Notes: a model not told the origin generated them from the letters alone. A stretch of 64,000 nt of DNA from Kurthia sibirica (GCF_003143975.1 NZ_QFVR01000003.1:62001-126000); one strand, 5' to 3'; shown: positions 18,656-28,507, counted from the stretch's first letter. Translations and numbers: made by a program.

Positions 18656-18887
18656 GCTATTTTCTGCCTTCTATTTATAAATTTTGTAAAAGCAGCTAAA
18701 AATAGTTTTTTCTTTTTTTATTAAAAAAATGCTTCATATTCCGATGTTTATTTAATAAATATCCATTAATTAGCCTTTATGCACTTTTTTTGTACTTGAT
18801 AGCGCTTTTATGTTGACTAACTATATTACATAGTGTTAAATAGAGATTGTTAAGCGTTACTCAAATTGTTCTTAGGGGGCTATTCAA

Positions 18888-20519
18888 ATGAGTTATATTA
18901 TTCCAGAAAAATGGGATTTAGAAACAGATGTTGTCGTATTAGGTACTGGCGGTGCGGCACTTGTCGCTGCTGTTACTGCTGCGCAAGAAGGTTCGTCCGT
19001 TCTCGCACTTGAAAAAACACATCAAATTGGCGGAACAACTGCTTATTCTGGCGGTGTAGCATGGGTACCAGGTAATCGTTACATGAAAGAAGCTGGAATT
19101 AATGACACGAAAGAAATGGCAATAAAATATATTGAAAGACTTTCTCAAGGGCGTGCTGATTCAGACATGATCGAACGTTTCGTCGACAAAGGTCCAGAAA
19201 TGATTGATTATTTATATGAACATACACCCACTCGCTTTAAAATGCCTGCTGGTTACCCTGAATACTATGGTCACCTTAAAGAAGCATTACCACAGGGGAC
19301 TCGTTCTTTAGATCCCGTACCATTTTCATTAAGTGAAATTGGTGAATGGGCAGATACATTACGCCAAAACCCAATTTTCCCTCCTCTAACATTAGAAGAA
19401 GGTGGGGCAATTGGAGGCGTTGATTTCGGTAAAATTGCCGAACGTATGGAAAATAATATTGTAACAATGGGACGTTCATTGATTGCCTCATTATTCAAAG
19501 CTTGTTTAGACCGTGGCGTCGTGACGAAATTACACACAGCTGGTAAAGATTTAATCTTAAATGAAGCAGATGAAGTAATCGGTGTTATTGCTGAAACTTC
19601 AGATGGTGAAAAATTATATATTAAAGCAAATAAGGGTGTCATTCTTGCTTCTGGTGGTTTCGAATGGAATAAACAATTAACTCGTTCATTCTTAAAAGGC
19701 GATATTACTCACCCTGTATCACCTCCAGGTAATGAAGGCGACGCATTGATGATGTCAATGAAAGCCGGTGCTTCTCTTGGCAATATGTCTGAAGCTTGGT
19801 GGTACCCAACTATGGTCGATCCTACGTTTGAGTATGAAGATAAAGTAATGGGGCAATTAGGTGGCGGACGTCAGGGACCTAATTCAATCATCGTCAACAA
19901 GCACGGTAAACGATTTGTACATGAAGGTACAACATATAATGATATGCCTCGTTCACTATTTGAATTTGATCCAGTTAAAATGGAATTCGCAAATAAAGGT
20001 CCAGTATGGATGATTTTTGATCAACAACTAAAAGACAGTCAAATGATTATTACGATGATGCCTGGTGAAGATGCACCAGACTGGGTTGACCAAGCTTCAT
20101 CTTTACGTGAACTAGCAGAAAAAATAGGTGTTGATGCAGATGGTTTAGAAGCACAGGTTAAACGTTGGAATGACAACTGTGAACAAGGAATTGATCCTGA
20201 TTTCCATCGCGGAACAACTAAATTTGAAGCTTTAAACACACCGACTGGTCCAAGTCCAGCATTGAACTTAGGTAAAATAGAAAAAGGACCATTCTATGCC
20301 CTACCAATTTACCAAGGTGCATTAGGTACAAATGGTGGTCCTCGTACAGATGGCAACAGCCAAGTATTACGTCATGACAATACACCAATCAAAGGTCTAT
20401 ATGCAGCGGGTAACGCAGCTATGAATCCACTGGGCCCACTTTATCCATCTGCTGGAGGTACGATCGGACCAGGTATGACATTTGGTTATCTTGCAGGAAA
20501 ACATATCGGTACTAACTAA
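18888..20519 (+). CDS. FAD-dependent oxidoreductase, 3-ketosteroid dehydrogenase/fumarate reductase type
   Basis: The 543-aa flavoprotein starts after CTTAGGGGG. The N-terminal Rossmann motif GTGGAALVAAVTAA, followed by the acidic LEKT and GGTTAYSGG, binds FAD. The C-terminal AAGNAAMNPLGPLYPSAGG and TIGPGMTFGYLAGKH match 3-oxosteroid 1-dehydrogenase-type enzymes of the FAD_binding_2 family (family knowledge). The substrate could equally be an unsaturated acid or another cyclic ketone. It has no secretion signal and no covalent-flavin domain. It is followed 30 bases later by an SRPBCC gene and a shared terminator, so the two form an operon. Confidence 0.85.
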   Translation: MSYIIPEKWDLETDVVVLGTGGAALVAAVTAAQEGSSVLALEKTHQIGGTTAYSGGVAWVPGNRYMKEAGINDTKEMAIKYIERLSQGRADSDMIERFVDKGPEMIDYLYEHTPTRFKMPAGYPEYYGHLKEALPQGTRSLDPVPFSLSEIGEWADTLRQNPIFPPLTLEEGGAIGGVDFGKIAERMENNIVTMGRSLIASLFKACLDRGVVTKLHTAGKDLILNEADEVIGVIAETSDGEKLYIKANKGVILASGGFEWNKQLTRSFLKGDITHPVSPPGNEGDALMMSMKAGASLGNMSEAWWYPTMVDPTFEYEDKVMGQLGGGRQGPNSIIVNKHGKRFVHEGTTYNDMPRSLFEFDPVKMEFANKGPVWMIFDQQLKDSQMIITMMPGEDAPDWVDQASSLRELAEKIGVDADGLEAQVKRWNDNCEQGIDPDFHRGTTKFEALNTPTGPSPALNLGKIEKGPFYALPIYQGALGTNGGPRTDGNSQVLRHDNTPIKGLYAAGNAAMNPLGPLYPSAGGTIGPGMTFGYLAGKHIGTN

Positions 20520-20549
20520 TACACATAGACATCTTAGGGGGAAATCATT

Positions 20550-20996
20550 ATGCCAAACGGCACACACACAGTTGAAGTTCCATTAAATATTAATAAAATC
20601 TGGGAATTCGTTCATGATATGAACAATTGGGCACCATTAGTACCCGGCTATATTACGCATGAAATTATAAACGAAAATGAATCAACTTGGCAGTTTAAAG
20701 GTGATTTAGGATTCATGAAAAAAACAGTCAAACTAAAAATTGATATTCGTGAATGGAATGAACCTGTATCCGTTATCTTTGATCTAAAGGGTACTTCAGA
20801 TAACTTTAAAGGCGGCGGTCATTTCAAAGCAACGGTCATCGATGACGCCAATACATCGATGGAAGGTTTCCTAGATATTACCGCAGGTGGTGCTATGGGA
20901 CCAATGGTTAATGCCATTCTTAAAAATTTCGTACCTAAAACGGCACAGGAACTTACAGATAATATTGTCGCTAAACTAATTGAAGTTAATAAATAG
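20550..20996 (+). CDS. SRPBCC/CoxG-like ligand-binding protein
   Basis: The 148-aa protein starts after TTAGGGGGAAATC. It has the START-like layout of the CoxG (carbon-monoxide dehydrogenase subunit G) branch of SRPBCC: PLNINKIWEFVHDMNNWAPLVPGY at the N-terminus (read in two parts), central beta strands, and a C-terminal helix NAILKNFVPKTAQELTDNI. Such domains bind hydrophobic ligands. Pairing with the flavoprotein upstream suggests that it presents or shields the substrate of that enzyme; no CO-dehydrogenase genes are nearby, so a literal CoxG role is unlikely. Confidence 0.75.
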   Translation: MPNGTHTVEVPLNINKIWEFVHDMNNWAPLVPGYITHEIINENESTWQFKGDLGFMKKTVKLKIDIREWNEPVSVIFDLKGTSDNFKGGGHFKATVIDDANTSMEGFLDITAGGAMGPMVNAILKNFVPKTAQELTDNIVAKLIEVNK

Positions 20997-21046
20997 AGCA
21001 TACAAAAAGAGGAAATCAAATTGATTTCCTCTTTTTGTATGCTCTG
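20997..21046. terminator. Perfect bidirectional terminator
   Basis: A 22-base stem (AGCATACAAAAAGAGGAAAT and complement) has almost no loop. It ends the flavoprotein/SRPBCC operon and, with T-runs on both sides, could also act on minus-strand transcripts. Confidence 0.85.
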
Positions 21047-21232
21047 ACTGTTTTTAGAGCTTGTGTTCATTTTTCAAAGCGATCAACCAAAATTATTCTA
21101 TAACTTAATCGTCAAAATAAAGTTGCGCCTACTAATTCAAATAATTATTTACTTGTATGGAAGATCCCTTAGATGATTAGAAAAATAACTATTATATCCG
21201 TTTTTTTCTGTTGAACTATTGAAGGATAAAGT

Positions 21233-22930
21233 TTACGATAATTTAAACTTATGCACTTCTCCATTTAACTCTTCTGCCATCGCTGCTAATTGCTCTGTGC
21301 TACTGGACATATCTTCCATCGTACTCGTCGTTTCTTCAATTGTTGCTGAAGTTTGTTGTACACCTGCAGCCGACTGCTCCGTAACAGCTGCTATATCGTT
21401 GACCGTCATAGCAATGGTTGTTGTCTGATCCGAAATAGAAGAAAGATTGCTCGATATAAAGTGAATAGTATTGCTCATATCATGTACAGCAGTTGAAATA
21501 TATGTGAATGTATCATTTGTAGAGACCATTTGTTGTGTTCCTTTTTGTACCTCCGTATACCCTGTATTTAAAGAACTTGTTACTTCCGATGTCTCACTTT
21601 GAATCATACGAACAATATGAGAAATATCAGCTACAGAATTTTGTACTTGATTAGCTAATTTACCAACTTCATCTGCTACCACAGCAAAACCTTTACCATG
21701 TTCACCCGCTCTCGCTGCTTCGATTGCCGCATTTAACGCCAATAAATTCGTTTGACCGGCGATGTCATTTATAACTGACACTAAAGTCGAAATTTGTGCT
21801 GATTGTTTGTTTAAACTTTCTACTCGTTCAACAGCTTGTGCAACAATCGTATCAATTACATGCATTTGCTCTGTTGTGTCTTTCATAATCAGTTGCCCTG
21901 ATTTTGTGAGTGTCTGCACATCATTAGATGCAGTTGACAATGATTGCCCTTCTGTAGCTGCTGCATGCACTCTCTCTTTAAATTCGATCATTTGTTCAGC
22001 TAAGTCCGTTGTTTTTCGTGCTTGCATATCTGCACCTTCTGCAATTTCATGCATCGTTTGGGCAATTTGTTCTGAACCGCTAGATACTTCATTTGTAGAC
22101 TGTGCAAGTTCTTCACTATTTGCCGCTACACGCTCTGATACTAGTTGAATGGCTGTCATACTACTATTCAATTTTTCAGTCAATGTATTCGTTATTTGTA
22201 GTAAATTACCGAGTTCATCTTTTCTAGTCGTATTTATTTTCTCTTGGCTAATATTACCTTCTGCAATTTCATGCATTCTCTGTGAAATAATTTTAATGGG
22301 ATGAACAATTGATTTAGCTGTTACTAACGCAATCAAAACCCCTAAAATTATAATACATATACTAATTGCCGCACCAGTATTTTTAAGTATAAGCGATGTC
22401 TCTATTAAAGAATTACTAAGCTGATCTGATGCTTTTATCGTATCATCTGCTAGTTTCTCATAATTGCTACGAACGATTACTTCTTCTTTATTTAATGTTG
22501 TTAAATTCGCAATCGCTTGTTTTTTATTGCCTGCGTCATATTCGTCAAATACTTGTTTTTGTACTTCATTATGCCAATTACGTCCTCTTTCAACGTATGA
22601 CATCCGTTCTTTCATCCCCTCTTTATCGATTTTATTGAGTAATGTTACCTTTTCATCGACAATATTCACCATTTTTTTGTATTCATTCTTAAAAGATTTT
22701 TCCCCTGTTAAAACATAATTTGAGGCTGCTGATGAACGAACAAGTAAAGAATTCGCAATCGCTTCAGTCGCTTCTTGAACTGTTTGTTGGTTTTTCATGC
22801 TACTCAACTTTTCACTTGAAGAAGAATTAGAACTATAATTAAATGTTGTAAAGCAAATGACCAAAACCATAATAAGTATAAAACCACTTAAAATGCGTAA
22901 ATTCACTGATTTAAAATTAAATAATTTCAC
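21233..22930 (-). CDS. Methyl-accepting chemotaxis protein
   Basis: A GTG at 22930 with AGGAG eight bases upstream gives [16 protein letters not shown] and 565 aa; the longer reading has no ribosome site. A transmembrane helix (about residues 12-30), a four-helix-bundle type periplasmic domain, a second helix (about 175-200), a HAMP segment ([20 protein letters not shown]) and a long coiled-coil signalling domain follow. The hairpin tip [21 protein letters not shown] and [15 protein letters not shown] are diagnostic. It senses an unknown ligand and feeds CheW/CheA at the membrane. The gene stands alone between a terminator and a repeat. Confidence 0.93.
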   Translation of the reverse strand: MKLFNFKSVNLRILSGFILIMVLVICFTTFNYSSNSSSSEKLSSMKNQQTVQEATEAIANSLLVRSSAASNYVLTGEKSFKNEYKKMVNIVDEKVTLLNKIDKEGMKERMSYVERGRNWHNEVQKQVFDEYDAGNKKQAIANLTTLNKEEVIVRSNYEKLADDTIKASDQLSNSLIETSLILKNTGAAISICIIILGVLIALVTAKSIVHPIKIISQRMHEIAEGNISQEKINTTRKDELGNLLQITNTLTEKLNSSMTAIQLVSERVAANSEELAQSTNEVSSGSEQIAQTMHEIAEGADMQARKTTDLAEQMIEFKERVHAAATEGQSLSTASNDVQTLTKSGQLIMKDTTEQMHVIDTIVAQAVERVESLNKQSAQISTLVSVINDIAGQTNLLALNAAIEAARAGEHGKGFAVVADEVGKLANQVQNSVADISHIVRMIQSETSEVTSSLNTGYTEVQKGTQQMVSTNDTFTYISTAVHDMSNTIHFISSNLSSISDQTTTIAMTVNDIAAVTEQSAAGVQQTSATIEETTSTMEDMSSSTEQLAAMAEELNGEVHKFKLS

Positions 22931-23053
22931 TAGATGCTCTCCTATAATCAAATTTTCTATTTTAAAAATGACCATTCGAGGTAGTCACCATCATAATATC
23001 GTCTTCTTCATAAATATATTAATATCTTGTTCTCATTTAATTTTAAAAAAAAC

Positions 23054-23542
23054 GAGACTGAAACAAAAGCTTAATCAAAATTAAAAGGAATACCACATAT
23101 CTAAATACGGTATTCTTTTTATATACCATAAAAGCTTTCAGAAAAAAATAGCCGACAGCTAGCGCAAAAAAAAAATAGACGTCGAACCCATTTTTGAATG
23201 TTGGAAGGTTCATTTGGTTTCATTCGATTTTCAGTTCGTGAGAAACCGAAGATTCGACATGATATTGGCTCTTCATTTTTATTTCCCGTTTCAATTGAGT
23301 CCAGATATAAACGGCTCTCTTTGTACTTTATTACTGCTTGTATTTTGACGCTAAATCACTTCAATCGTTTATAGCCCTATTTTTTTGTATTCGATGATCA
23401 TGTACTTTCGAAGTAATCGACTGACAAACTGAGCAAAAATGAATAAAATAGCGCGCATCGCTGCCGAAAAACAAATAAAAAGGTCAATTGCCGAAGCAAT
23501 TGACCTTTTTGCATGAACCGAGGCCACTACTGTCCCAGCCTC
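23054..23542. repeat. GAGNNTGNGACA repeat, member 3 (489 bp)
   Basis: The ends read GAGACTGAAACA (left) and, on the other strand, GAGGCTGGGACA (right). Two strong hairpins lie inside: GAATACC...GGTATTC near the left, and AAAGGTCAATTG...CAATTGACCTTT near the right; the latter can end the CobW-gene transcript. The interior differs from the long forms at 17734 and 59707. No ORF is supported, and this fills most of the gap between the two minus-strand genes. Confidence 0.65.
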
Positions 23543-23566
23543 ATTTGATATGTTATTGACTATCTA

Positions 23567-24466
23567 TTACGCTTTACCTATGATAGAGATATCATTTACT
23601 TGATCACCTATTATAACTAACTTCGGGGCCATTTTGACATATTCCGGCATCCATTGTGTTAAACCATATGCGTATTGAAAGAGCATCGGTTTGCTATTGC
23701 CTTTAATCGGTATATACCCTTTCATACGATAAATTGTCGTTGGTAATGTTCGTAACCAGTCTTCTATTTCCTGTTGTGTGAATGCCAAGCCAGTAAAATC
23801 TACAAGTCGTGAACTCAAGTGTAATTGTTTACCTAAATCTGCTTTTTCAATATAATCTGGGCGTGCTGTAGCTTGCATCTCTTGGAGCATTTTCAGTGGT
23901 ACTTTTGCATTTGTAGTTTGTAGAATAGGCGCATATTCATTGATACCTTGGATTTCGAATGTTGCTGTCGCCAATTCAGTGTCGCTCAACAAATCTGATT
24001 TATTGATGAGTAATAAATGGGCATGTCTGATTTGTTCTAAAAAGAGCGAACGACTTTGCGGTGACATGTCATTGCGCGTCAGCCAGCGCTTGCTATCGGC
24101 TACCGTAACGATCCCTTTAATATTTAATTCTTCTGCAAATAATGGTGAATACACCGCATCCAATGCTTCAACCGGGTGAGCTGCACCTGTTGTTTCGATT
24201 AACAATACATCAAACACTGCTTCAGCTAATAAAGTTTGGATTTGTGCTTCTGTTTTTTCTGAACCACTGCAACAAATACAGCCATTGAGCATTTCTTTTA
24301 GTGGTACCCCTTCTTCCACTGCTTGCGAATCAAAATTCAATTCCCCAAGTTCATTCATAATTACCGCTGGCTTAAGCCCCTGTTCTTTAAAATGACCAAT
24401 CATATTTGCTAATAGCGTTGTTTTACCACTTCCTAAAAATCCACTTAATAGATAAACATCTTTCAT
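23567..24466 (-). CDS. CobW/COG0523-family GTPase, putative metal chaperone
   Basis: The ATG at 24466 (MKDVYLLSGFLGSGKTTL) has AGGAG eight bases upstream and is preferred over two starts that lie too close to it. The 299-aa G3E-family P-loop GTPase carries the Walker A GFLGSGKTTL, the metal-binding GCICCS motif (CxCC), ETTGAAHP and the guanine-recognition NKSD. The C-terminal CobW domain is short. Such proteins insert or mobilise zinc or cobalt; members near zinc-starvation genes act as zinc chaperones (ZagA/YciC type). No Zur box was recognised and no metal gene is adjacent, so the metal remains open. Confidence 0.88.
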   Translation of the reverse strand: MKDVYLLSGFLGSGKTTLLANMIGHFKEQGLKPAVIMNELGELNFDSQAVEEGVPLKEMLNGCICCSGSEKTEAQIQTLLAEAVFDVLLIETTGAAHPVEALDAVYSPLFAEELNIKGIVTVADSKRWLTRNDMSPQSRSLFLEQIRHAHLLLINKSDLLSDTELATATFEIQGINEYAPILQTTNAKVPLKMLQEMQATARPDYIEKADLGKQLHLSSRLVDFTGLAFTQQEIEDWLRTLPTTIYRMKGYIPIKGNSKPMLFQYAYGLTQWMPEYVKMAPKLVIIGDQVNDISIIGKA

Positions 24467-24493
24467 CACCATTACTCCTTTAGTAAAAAGAAA

Positions 24494-24518
24494 AAGGCAA
24501 CGCGAGGGCTGCCTTCTT
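24494..24518 (-). terminator. Terminator between the S41 protease and CobW genes
   Basis: AAGGCA (24494-24499) pairs with TGCCTT (24510-24515) just after the protease stop codon. On the minus strand a run of T follows. Confidence 0.6.
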
Positions 24519-24520
24519 TT

Positions 24521-26026
24521 TTATTTAATTTCTTTTAAAATAATTTTTCTAGCCTTCGCTAATTGTGGATCATCTTTTTTAATTTTTTTACGTAATTCAA
24601 TCATTAAAGTATTGGTTGTTTTACCTTTTAATATACCATCAATCGTAATCTTCTCATTTTCTTGGAAGCGACTAACTGCATATTGTGTATATTCATCATA
24701 AACGCCATCGATTTTACCAGGGTTGTAACCTAGTGCTTTTAGCATTTGTTCGGCAGCTTTCACTTGGTCGGAAACGACACCATACTTCATCGCTTTAGAG
24801 TCATCTAAAAACGGTAATTTTGCATAACTAGAATACGTCACTTTCACATCTGGTTTAATTCCTTTTTTATGAATCCAATTGCCTTCTGGTGTTAACCATT
24901 TGCCCGTTGTATATTTCATAATAGAGCCATCTGCTTCTGTTTTAGCGCTTTGCATTGTACCTTTACCAAATGATTTTTCACCGACCAGTTGAACATGTGC
25001 ATTCTCACTCATAGCCGCTGCTAAAATTTCAGATGCTGATGCACTTCCTTTATCGATCAATAAAGTTACCGGTACATTTACTTTACGACCACCTTGTGCT
25101 TTCAGTACTTCTTTTTCACCCGATTTGTATTCTACTTGCATTACTGTATCACCCGTTTTAACGAATAAACTAGCAATGCTAACAGCTGTAGTTAACATAC
25201 CGCCTGGATTTTGTCTGACATCAAGAACTAAGCCTTTCATGCCTTTTTTCTCCATTTTATCGAGTTGTTGTAACAATTCTTTATACGTGTCATCTGCGAA
25301 GCTCGTAATTTGGATATGTGCGATTTTATTCTTCGTCATCTCACCATATACGGTTTCGATTGGAATTTCATCTCGTACGAGCGTCAATTTATGTAGCTTC
25401 GAATCTTTGCCACGTTGATATTGTAATTCAACTTCTGTTCCTTTTTTACCACGAATCAATTGCACTGCATCATTTGCTGTTTTACCCGCAATTGACTTAC
25501 CATTAACTGTTTTTATAACATCATTTGGTAGTAAGCCTGCTTTTTCTGCTGGTGAATTACGAATTGGTGACACGATAATAATTTGGCCATCCTTTTCTTG
25601 AATCTCAGCACCAATCCCATCAAAACTTGAAGAAATACTATCGCTGAATTGTGATGCTTCCTCACCCGTCATATAATCCGAATAGGGATCACCTAACGAT
25701 TCAATCATTCCTTTTAAAGCACCATCTACTAGCTTATTTTCATCGACATTTTTATAATATTTTTCGCCTAATTCTTCATACGCGCTAAATAATTTTTGAA
25801 ATTCTTCATGATTTGGCGTACGTACTTCAACAACTTTTTTCTCGCCTACCGTTAATGCGAAAATTGTAATACCAGATGTACCTAGGATCAGTACGATAAT
25901 CATCATAATTAGTGTAAACGGCTTTAAGCGCACATATTTGCTTGCTGGCTTAACTTCTTCTTGCTCCGGTTTATCTAATTGTGGTTGCGTATCGTCTTGT
26001 GAACCATTATTTTTCTTATCGTCCAA
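24521..26026 (-). CDS. ctpB: S41-family C-terminal processing protease, CtpB-like
   Basis: A TTG at 26026 after AGTGGTGAAG opens a 501-aa protein. Residues 1-35 are cytoplasmic, and one helix (about 36-60) anchors the rest outside. A PDZ domain (SSFDGIGAEIQEKDG, then GLLPNDVIKTVNGKS) precedes the tail-specific protease domain with the catalytic Ser in DKGSASASEILAAAM and the Lys in GEKSFGKGTMQ. The C-terminus is a peptidoglycan-binding domain 1 (LKALGYNPGKIDGVYDE). CtpB-type enzymes of Bacillus cut substrates at the outer face of the membrane, for example in sporulation signalling; the substrate here is unknown. The symbol is by similarity. Confidence 0.88.
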   Translation of the reverse strand: MDDKKNNGSQDDTQPQLDKPEQEEVKPASKYVRLKPFTLIMMIIVLILGTSGITIFALTVGEKKVVEVRTPNHEEFQKLFSAYEELGEKYYKNVDENKLVDGALKGMIESLGDPYSDYMTGEEASQFSDSISSSFDGIGAEIQEKDGQIIIVSPIRNSPAEKAGLLPNDVIKTVNGKSIAGKTANDAVQLIRGKKGTEVELQYQRGKDSKLHKLTLVRDEIPIETVYGEMTKNKIAHIQITSFADDTYKELLQQLDKMEKKGMKGLVLDVRQNPGGMLTTAVSIASLFVKTGDTVMQVEYKSGEKEVLKAQGGRKVNVPVTLLIDKGSASASEILAAAMSENAHVQLVGEKSFGKGTMQSAKTEADGSIMKYTTGKWLTPEGNWIHKKGIKPDVKVTYSSYAKLPFLDDSKAMKYGVVSDQVKAAEQMLKALGYNPGKIDGVYDEYTQYAVSRFQENEKITIDGILKGKTTNTLMIELRKKIKKDDPQLAKARKIILKEIK

Positions 26027-26152
26027 TGATCTTCACCACTTTCAATCGTTACGTGTACAAACACACTCTCCCTATTTTAACAGGTTCTGAGCCTAACGAA
26101 AAGCAATGTCTGTTAAATTAATTCGTCTTTTAAATATTTTATTGTTATTTGA

Positions 26153-26627
26153 GGTTTTGTTGCAAAGTTTAAAAAACACAATAAATTTCCTGTTATTTTG
26201 TATTTTACGTTCCCTCCATCAACTGCATCCCATTTTCCTGATTTTTTATAGAGAGCATGGACAGTTTCGAACCTTGTAATTATCGAGGAGATGGTCCGTA
26301 TGAAACGCTATAACCGATGTCTTTTCTCGATGAGCTGTTGTGACGAATACCCCATATTACACCAGAAGAATCAATAGCGTGATACAAATAGCACCATGAA
26401 CTCTTCTCTTATATATATCTGTATTTATGGTTCTACAGTTTCTTATTTTGTTGTTATTAGTATGAAAAGATGATTATTTGAAAAGATGGAGTTGGTAAAT
26501 CCACAACTTATTGTCTTACTTCATATTTGCTAGGTAAGAGGCACTATAAAATAATCAGCCTTCCTATAACCACTATTTACAATTCCATCACAATTTTTGA
26601 TTCTAAATGAAACTTTGTAACAAAGCC
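26153..26627 (-). mobile_element. Decayed IS6-family element (IS257/IS431 type)
   Basis: The ends GGTTTTGTTGCAAAGTTT (26153-26170) and, on the other strand, GGCTTTGTTACAAAGTTT (26610-26627) match each other at 16 of 18 bases and resemble IS6-family ends. On the minus strand broken frames read WCYLYHAIDSSG, the typical start of the DDE core, and later FETVHALYKKSGKW, the typical C-terminal part. At 475 bp against about 790 bp, it is internally deleted and frameshifted. It explains most of the gap before the zinc-ribbon gene. Confidence 0.75.
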
Positions 26628-26801
26628 TTTTTTCATATATGGAGCTCATTTGCTCTATTAGTATCATTTATTCAACTTAAAAGTCGATAAAATTTAGCTA
26701 TTTATGTAATATTTTAAATATTTTTTACATAAAAACAAAACTTTTTATTCATTTTTATCCCCTTTAACTATACTAACATTCAATAAAGAAGGATTTTTAC
26801 A

Positions 26802-27647
26802 ATGAAATGTTCAACATGTGGTAATAATAACGGCGAGGATACAAGGTTCTGCTCAAAGTGCGGTGCGCGAGTCGAATTTGGCATAATTGACAATGACAGC
26901 AATCGTAGAACCCCAAAAAGTACTGTACATATTAAAAAATCAACAAAAGTGATTGGGAGTATTTTCGCAATTATCATTATTCTTGCTATTTTATTTATGT
27001 CTATTAATATTTTTCAATTACAATCAAAACTAAATACGCCCGTTGATCATAGTACAAAAGAGGTCAGCCCAAAAGTTGAAGTTAAAGCTGACAAAGTAAG
27101 TACTGACAAAAAAGTGACAGAGCCGAAAAAACTGAAAGAAACAGTTGTTACAAAATCAGCAACTGCACCTGTAACACAAGTCAACACTTCAAGTAGTAAT
27201 CTACAATTGGACAGTAAATCAACTGATCAAACAGCGACGAATCAATTTTTCACTACCCATAAAAATCAAGCAGATGACTTTTATAAAAACTTTCGCTCTG
27301 ATTATGAAACGGCGCTAAATTCTGGTGACTTCAGCCATGTATCCGGTTATTTCTCTGAAAATAATGGCGTAAAATCAAACTATCGAGACTTCGTATCAAA
27401 ACATATTGGGTGGGATTATGACTATTATTATACTTTTTTGATGAATGATACGACTTTAGAACCTAAAAATGCGAATACAATTATCGTTACTTCTCATGAA
27501 ACTTTTGAACTTTATAAAGGTGGTTATAAACAAAAAACATCTTTTAATGAACGAATCAAACGCTATACAGTAGCTTATAAAAACCAGTTGTTTTATATTA
27601 CAAATATTGAAAGTATCGATTCAAATACTTCCGTACAAAATAATTAA
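26802..27647 (+). CDS. Zinc-ribbon membrane protein
   Basis: The 281-aa protein begins with a four-cysteine zinc ribbon (CSTCG at residues 3-7 and CSKCG near 22-26). A single transmembrane helix (about residues 45-67), a lysine/threonine-rich linker and an extracellular C-terminal domain with FYKNFRSDYETALNSGDF follow. The layout is that of TcaA/YvbJ-like zinc-ribbon proteins of Firmicutes; TcaA affects teicoplanin sensitivity in staphylococci, but I would not transfer that role. AAGAAGGA precedes the ATG. The stop codon lies inside the inverted end of the repeat at 27643-27807. Confidence 0.75.
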   Translation: MKCSTCGNNNGEDTRFCSKCGARVEFGIIDNDSNRRTPKSTVHIKKSTKVIGSIFAIIIILAILFMSINIFQLQSKLNTPVDHSTKEVSPKVEVKADKVSTDKKVTEPKKLKETVVTKSATAPVTQVNTSSSNLQLDSKSTDQTATNQFFTTHKNQADDFYKNFRSDYETALNSGDFSHVSGYFSENNGVKSNYRDFVSKHIGWDYDYYYTFLMNDTTLEPKNANTIIVTSHETFELYKGGYKQKTSFNERIKRYTVAYKNQLFYITNIESIDSNTSVQNN

Positions 27648-27807
27648 ACGAGATTGCGACAGAACTCGATTATGTTGAAAAATAGCAAAAATAGCTAACA
27701 GCTTTTCCGCCTAACTGAGTTAAATATCTCTTCTTACATCAAAAAAAATGTTAGACCGATTGTATCTTGGTCTAACATTTTTTCTTTTTGTCTCAATCTC
27801 GTTTAAT
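27643..27807. repeat. GAGNNTGNGACA repeat, short form, shared by two convergent genes
   Basis: The left end ATTAAACGAGATTGCGACA and the complement of the right end, ATTAAACGAGATTGAGACA, differ at one base. The TAA of the zinc-ribbon gene (27645-27647) and the TAA of deoD (27803-27805) both lie inside the ends. The hairpin AAAAAATGTTAGACC...GGTCTAACATTTTTT in the middle is a bidirectional terminator. Confidence 0.85.
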
Positions 27808-28507
27808 CTTGGATTGCTGCGTCAAGAGCGATAACCATCATATCGTTAAACGTTGTTTGACGTTCTTCTGATGTTGTTGCTTCGCCTGTGATTAGGTGAT
27901 CTGATATTGTTAGTATTGATAAAGCTTGGCGTTTGAATTTAGCTGCTAATGTATAAAGAGCTGCTGTTTCCATTTCGACTGCCAGTACGCCATAATCAGC
28001 TAGTTGTTCGTTTGGATTTTTTTCTCCATAAAATAAATCAGCTGTATATACATTACCTACACGTACGTTTAAACCTGCTGTTTTAGCTTCATTATATGCT
28101 TTTAGTAGCAAGTCGAAGTCAGCGATTGGCGCATAATCAATACCACCAAAAAGAATTTCGTTCATTTTAGAGTCAGTAGTTGCCGCTTGAGCAATAACAA
28201 CGTCACGTACTTTAACATCTTCTTTTAAAGCCCCTGCTGTACCTACACGAATTAATTTTTGCACATTATACTCTTGCATTAATTCAGTTGCGTAGATTGA
28301 AATTGATGGAACACCCATACCAGTTCCTTGTACAGATACACGTTTACCTTTGTATGTACCCGTGTAACCAAACATATTGCGGACTTCATTATACTGCACG
28401 ACATCTTCTAAAAATGTTTCAGCGATGTATTTTGCACGTAATGGATCACCTGGTAGTAGGACGATTTCAGCGATTTCACCTTGTTTTGCATTAATATGGA
28501 TACTCAT
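27803..28507 (-). CDS. deoD: Purine-nucleoside phosphorylase, DeoD type
   Basis: The 234-aa protein of the hexameric (type I, PNP_UDP_1) family splits purine nucleosides with phosphate into base and ribose-1-phosphate. [10 protein letters not shown] binds phosphate, [12 protein letters not shown] and [16 protein letters not shown] are conserved, and [13 protein letters not shown] with SDHLITGE forms the nucleoside site including the catalytic Asp. Length and motifs match Bacillus DeoD, which accepts adenosine well. AGAGG precedes the ATG. It stands alone, without deoC or pdp genes. Confidence 0.95.
   Translation of the reverse strand: MSIHINAKQGEIAEIVLLPGDPLRAKYIAETFLEDVVQYNEVRNMFGYTGTYKGKRVSVQGTGMGVPSISIYATELMQEYNVQKLIRVGTAGALKEDVKVRDVVIAQAATTDSKMNEILFGGIDYAPIADFDLLLKAYNEAKTAGLNVRVGNVYTADLFYGEKNPNEQLADYGVLAVEMETAALYTLAAKFKRQALSILTISDHLITGEATTSEERQTTFNDMMVIALDAAIQD

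Noticed and set aside
19271..19642. 123-aa minus-strand ORF in the flavoprotein gene
   Set aside because: It lies wholly within a well-supported coding region and lacks a ribosome site and family motifs.
21762..22148. 128-aa Cys/Ser-rich ORF opposite the chemoreceptor
   Set aside because: It is the complement of the coiled-coil signalling domain, whose codons give Ser/Cys-rich frames on the other strand.
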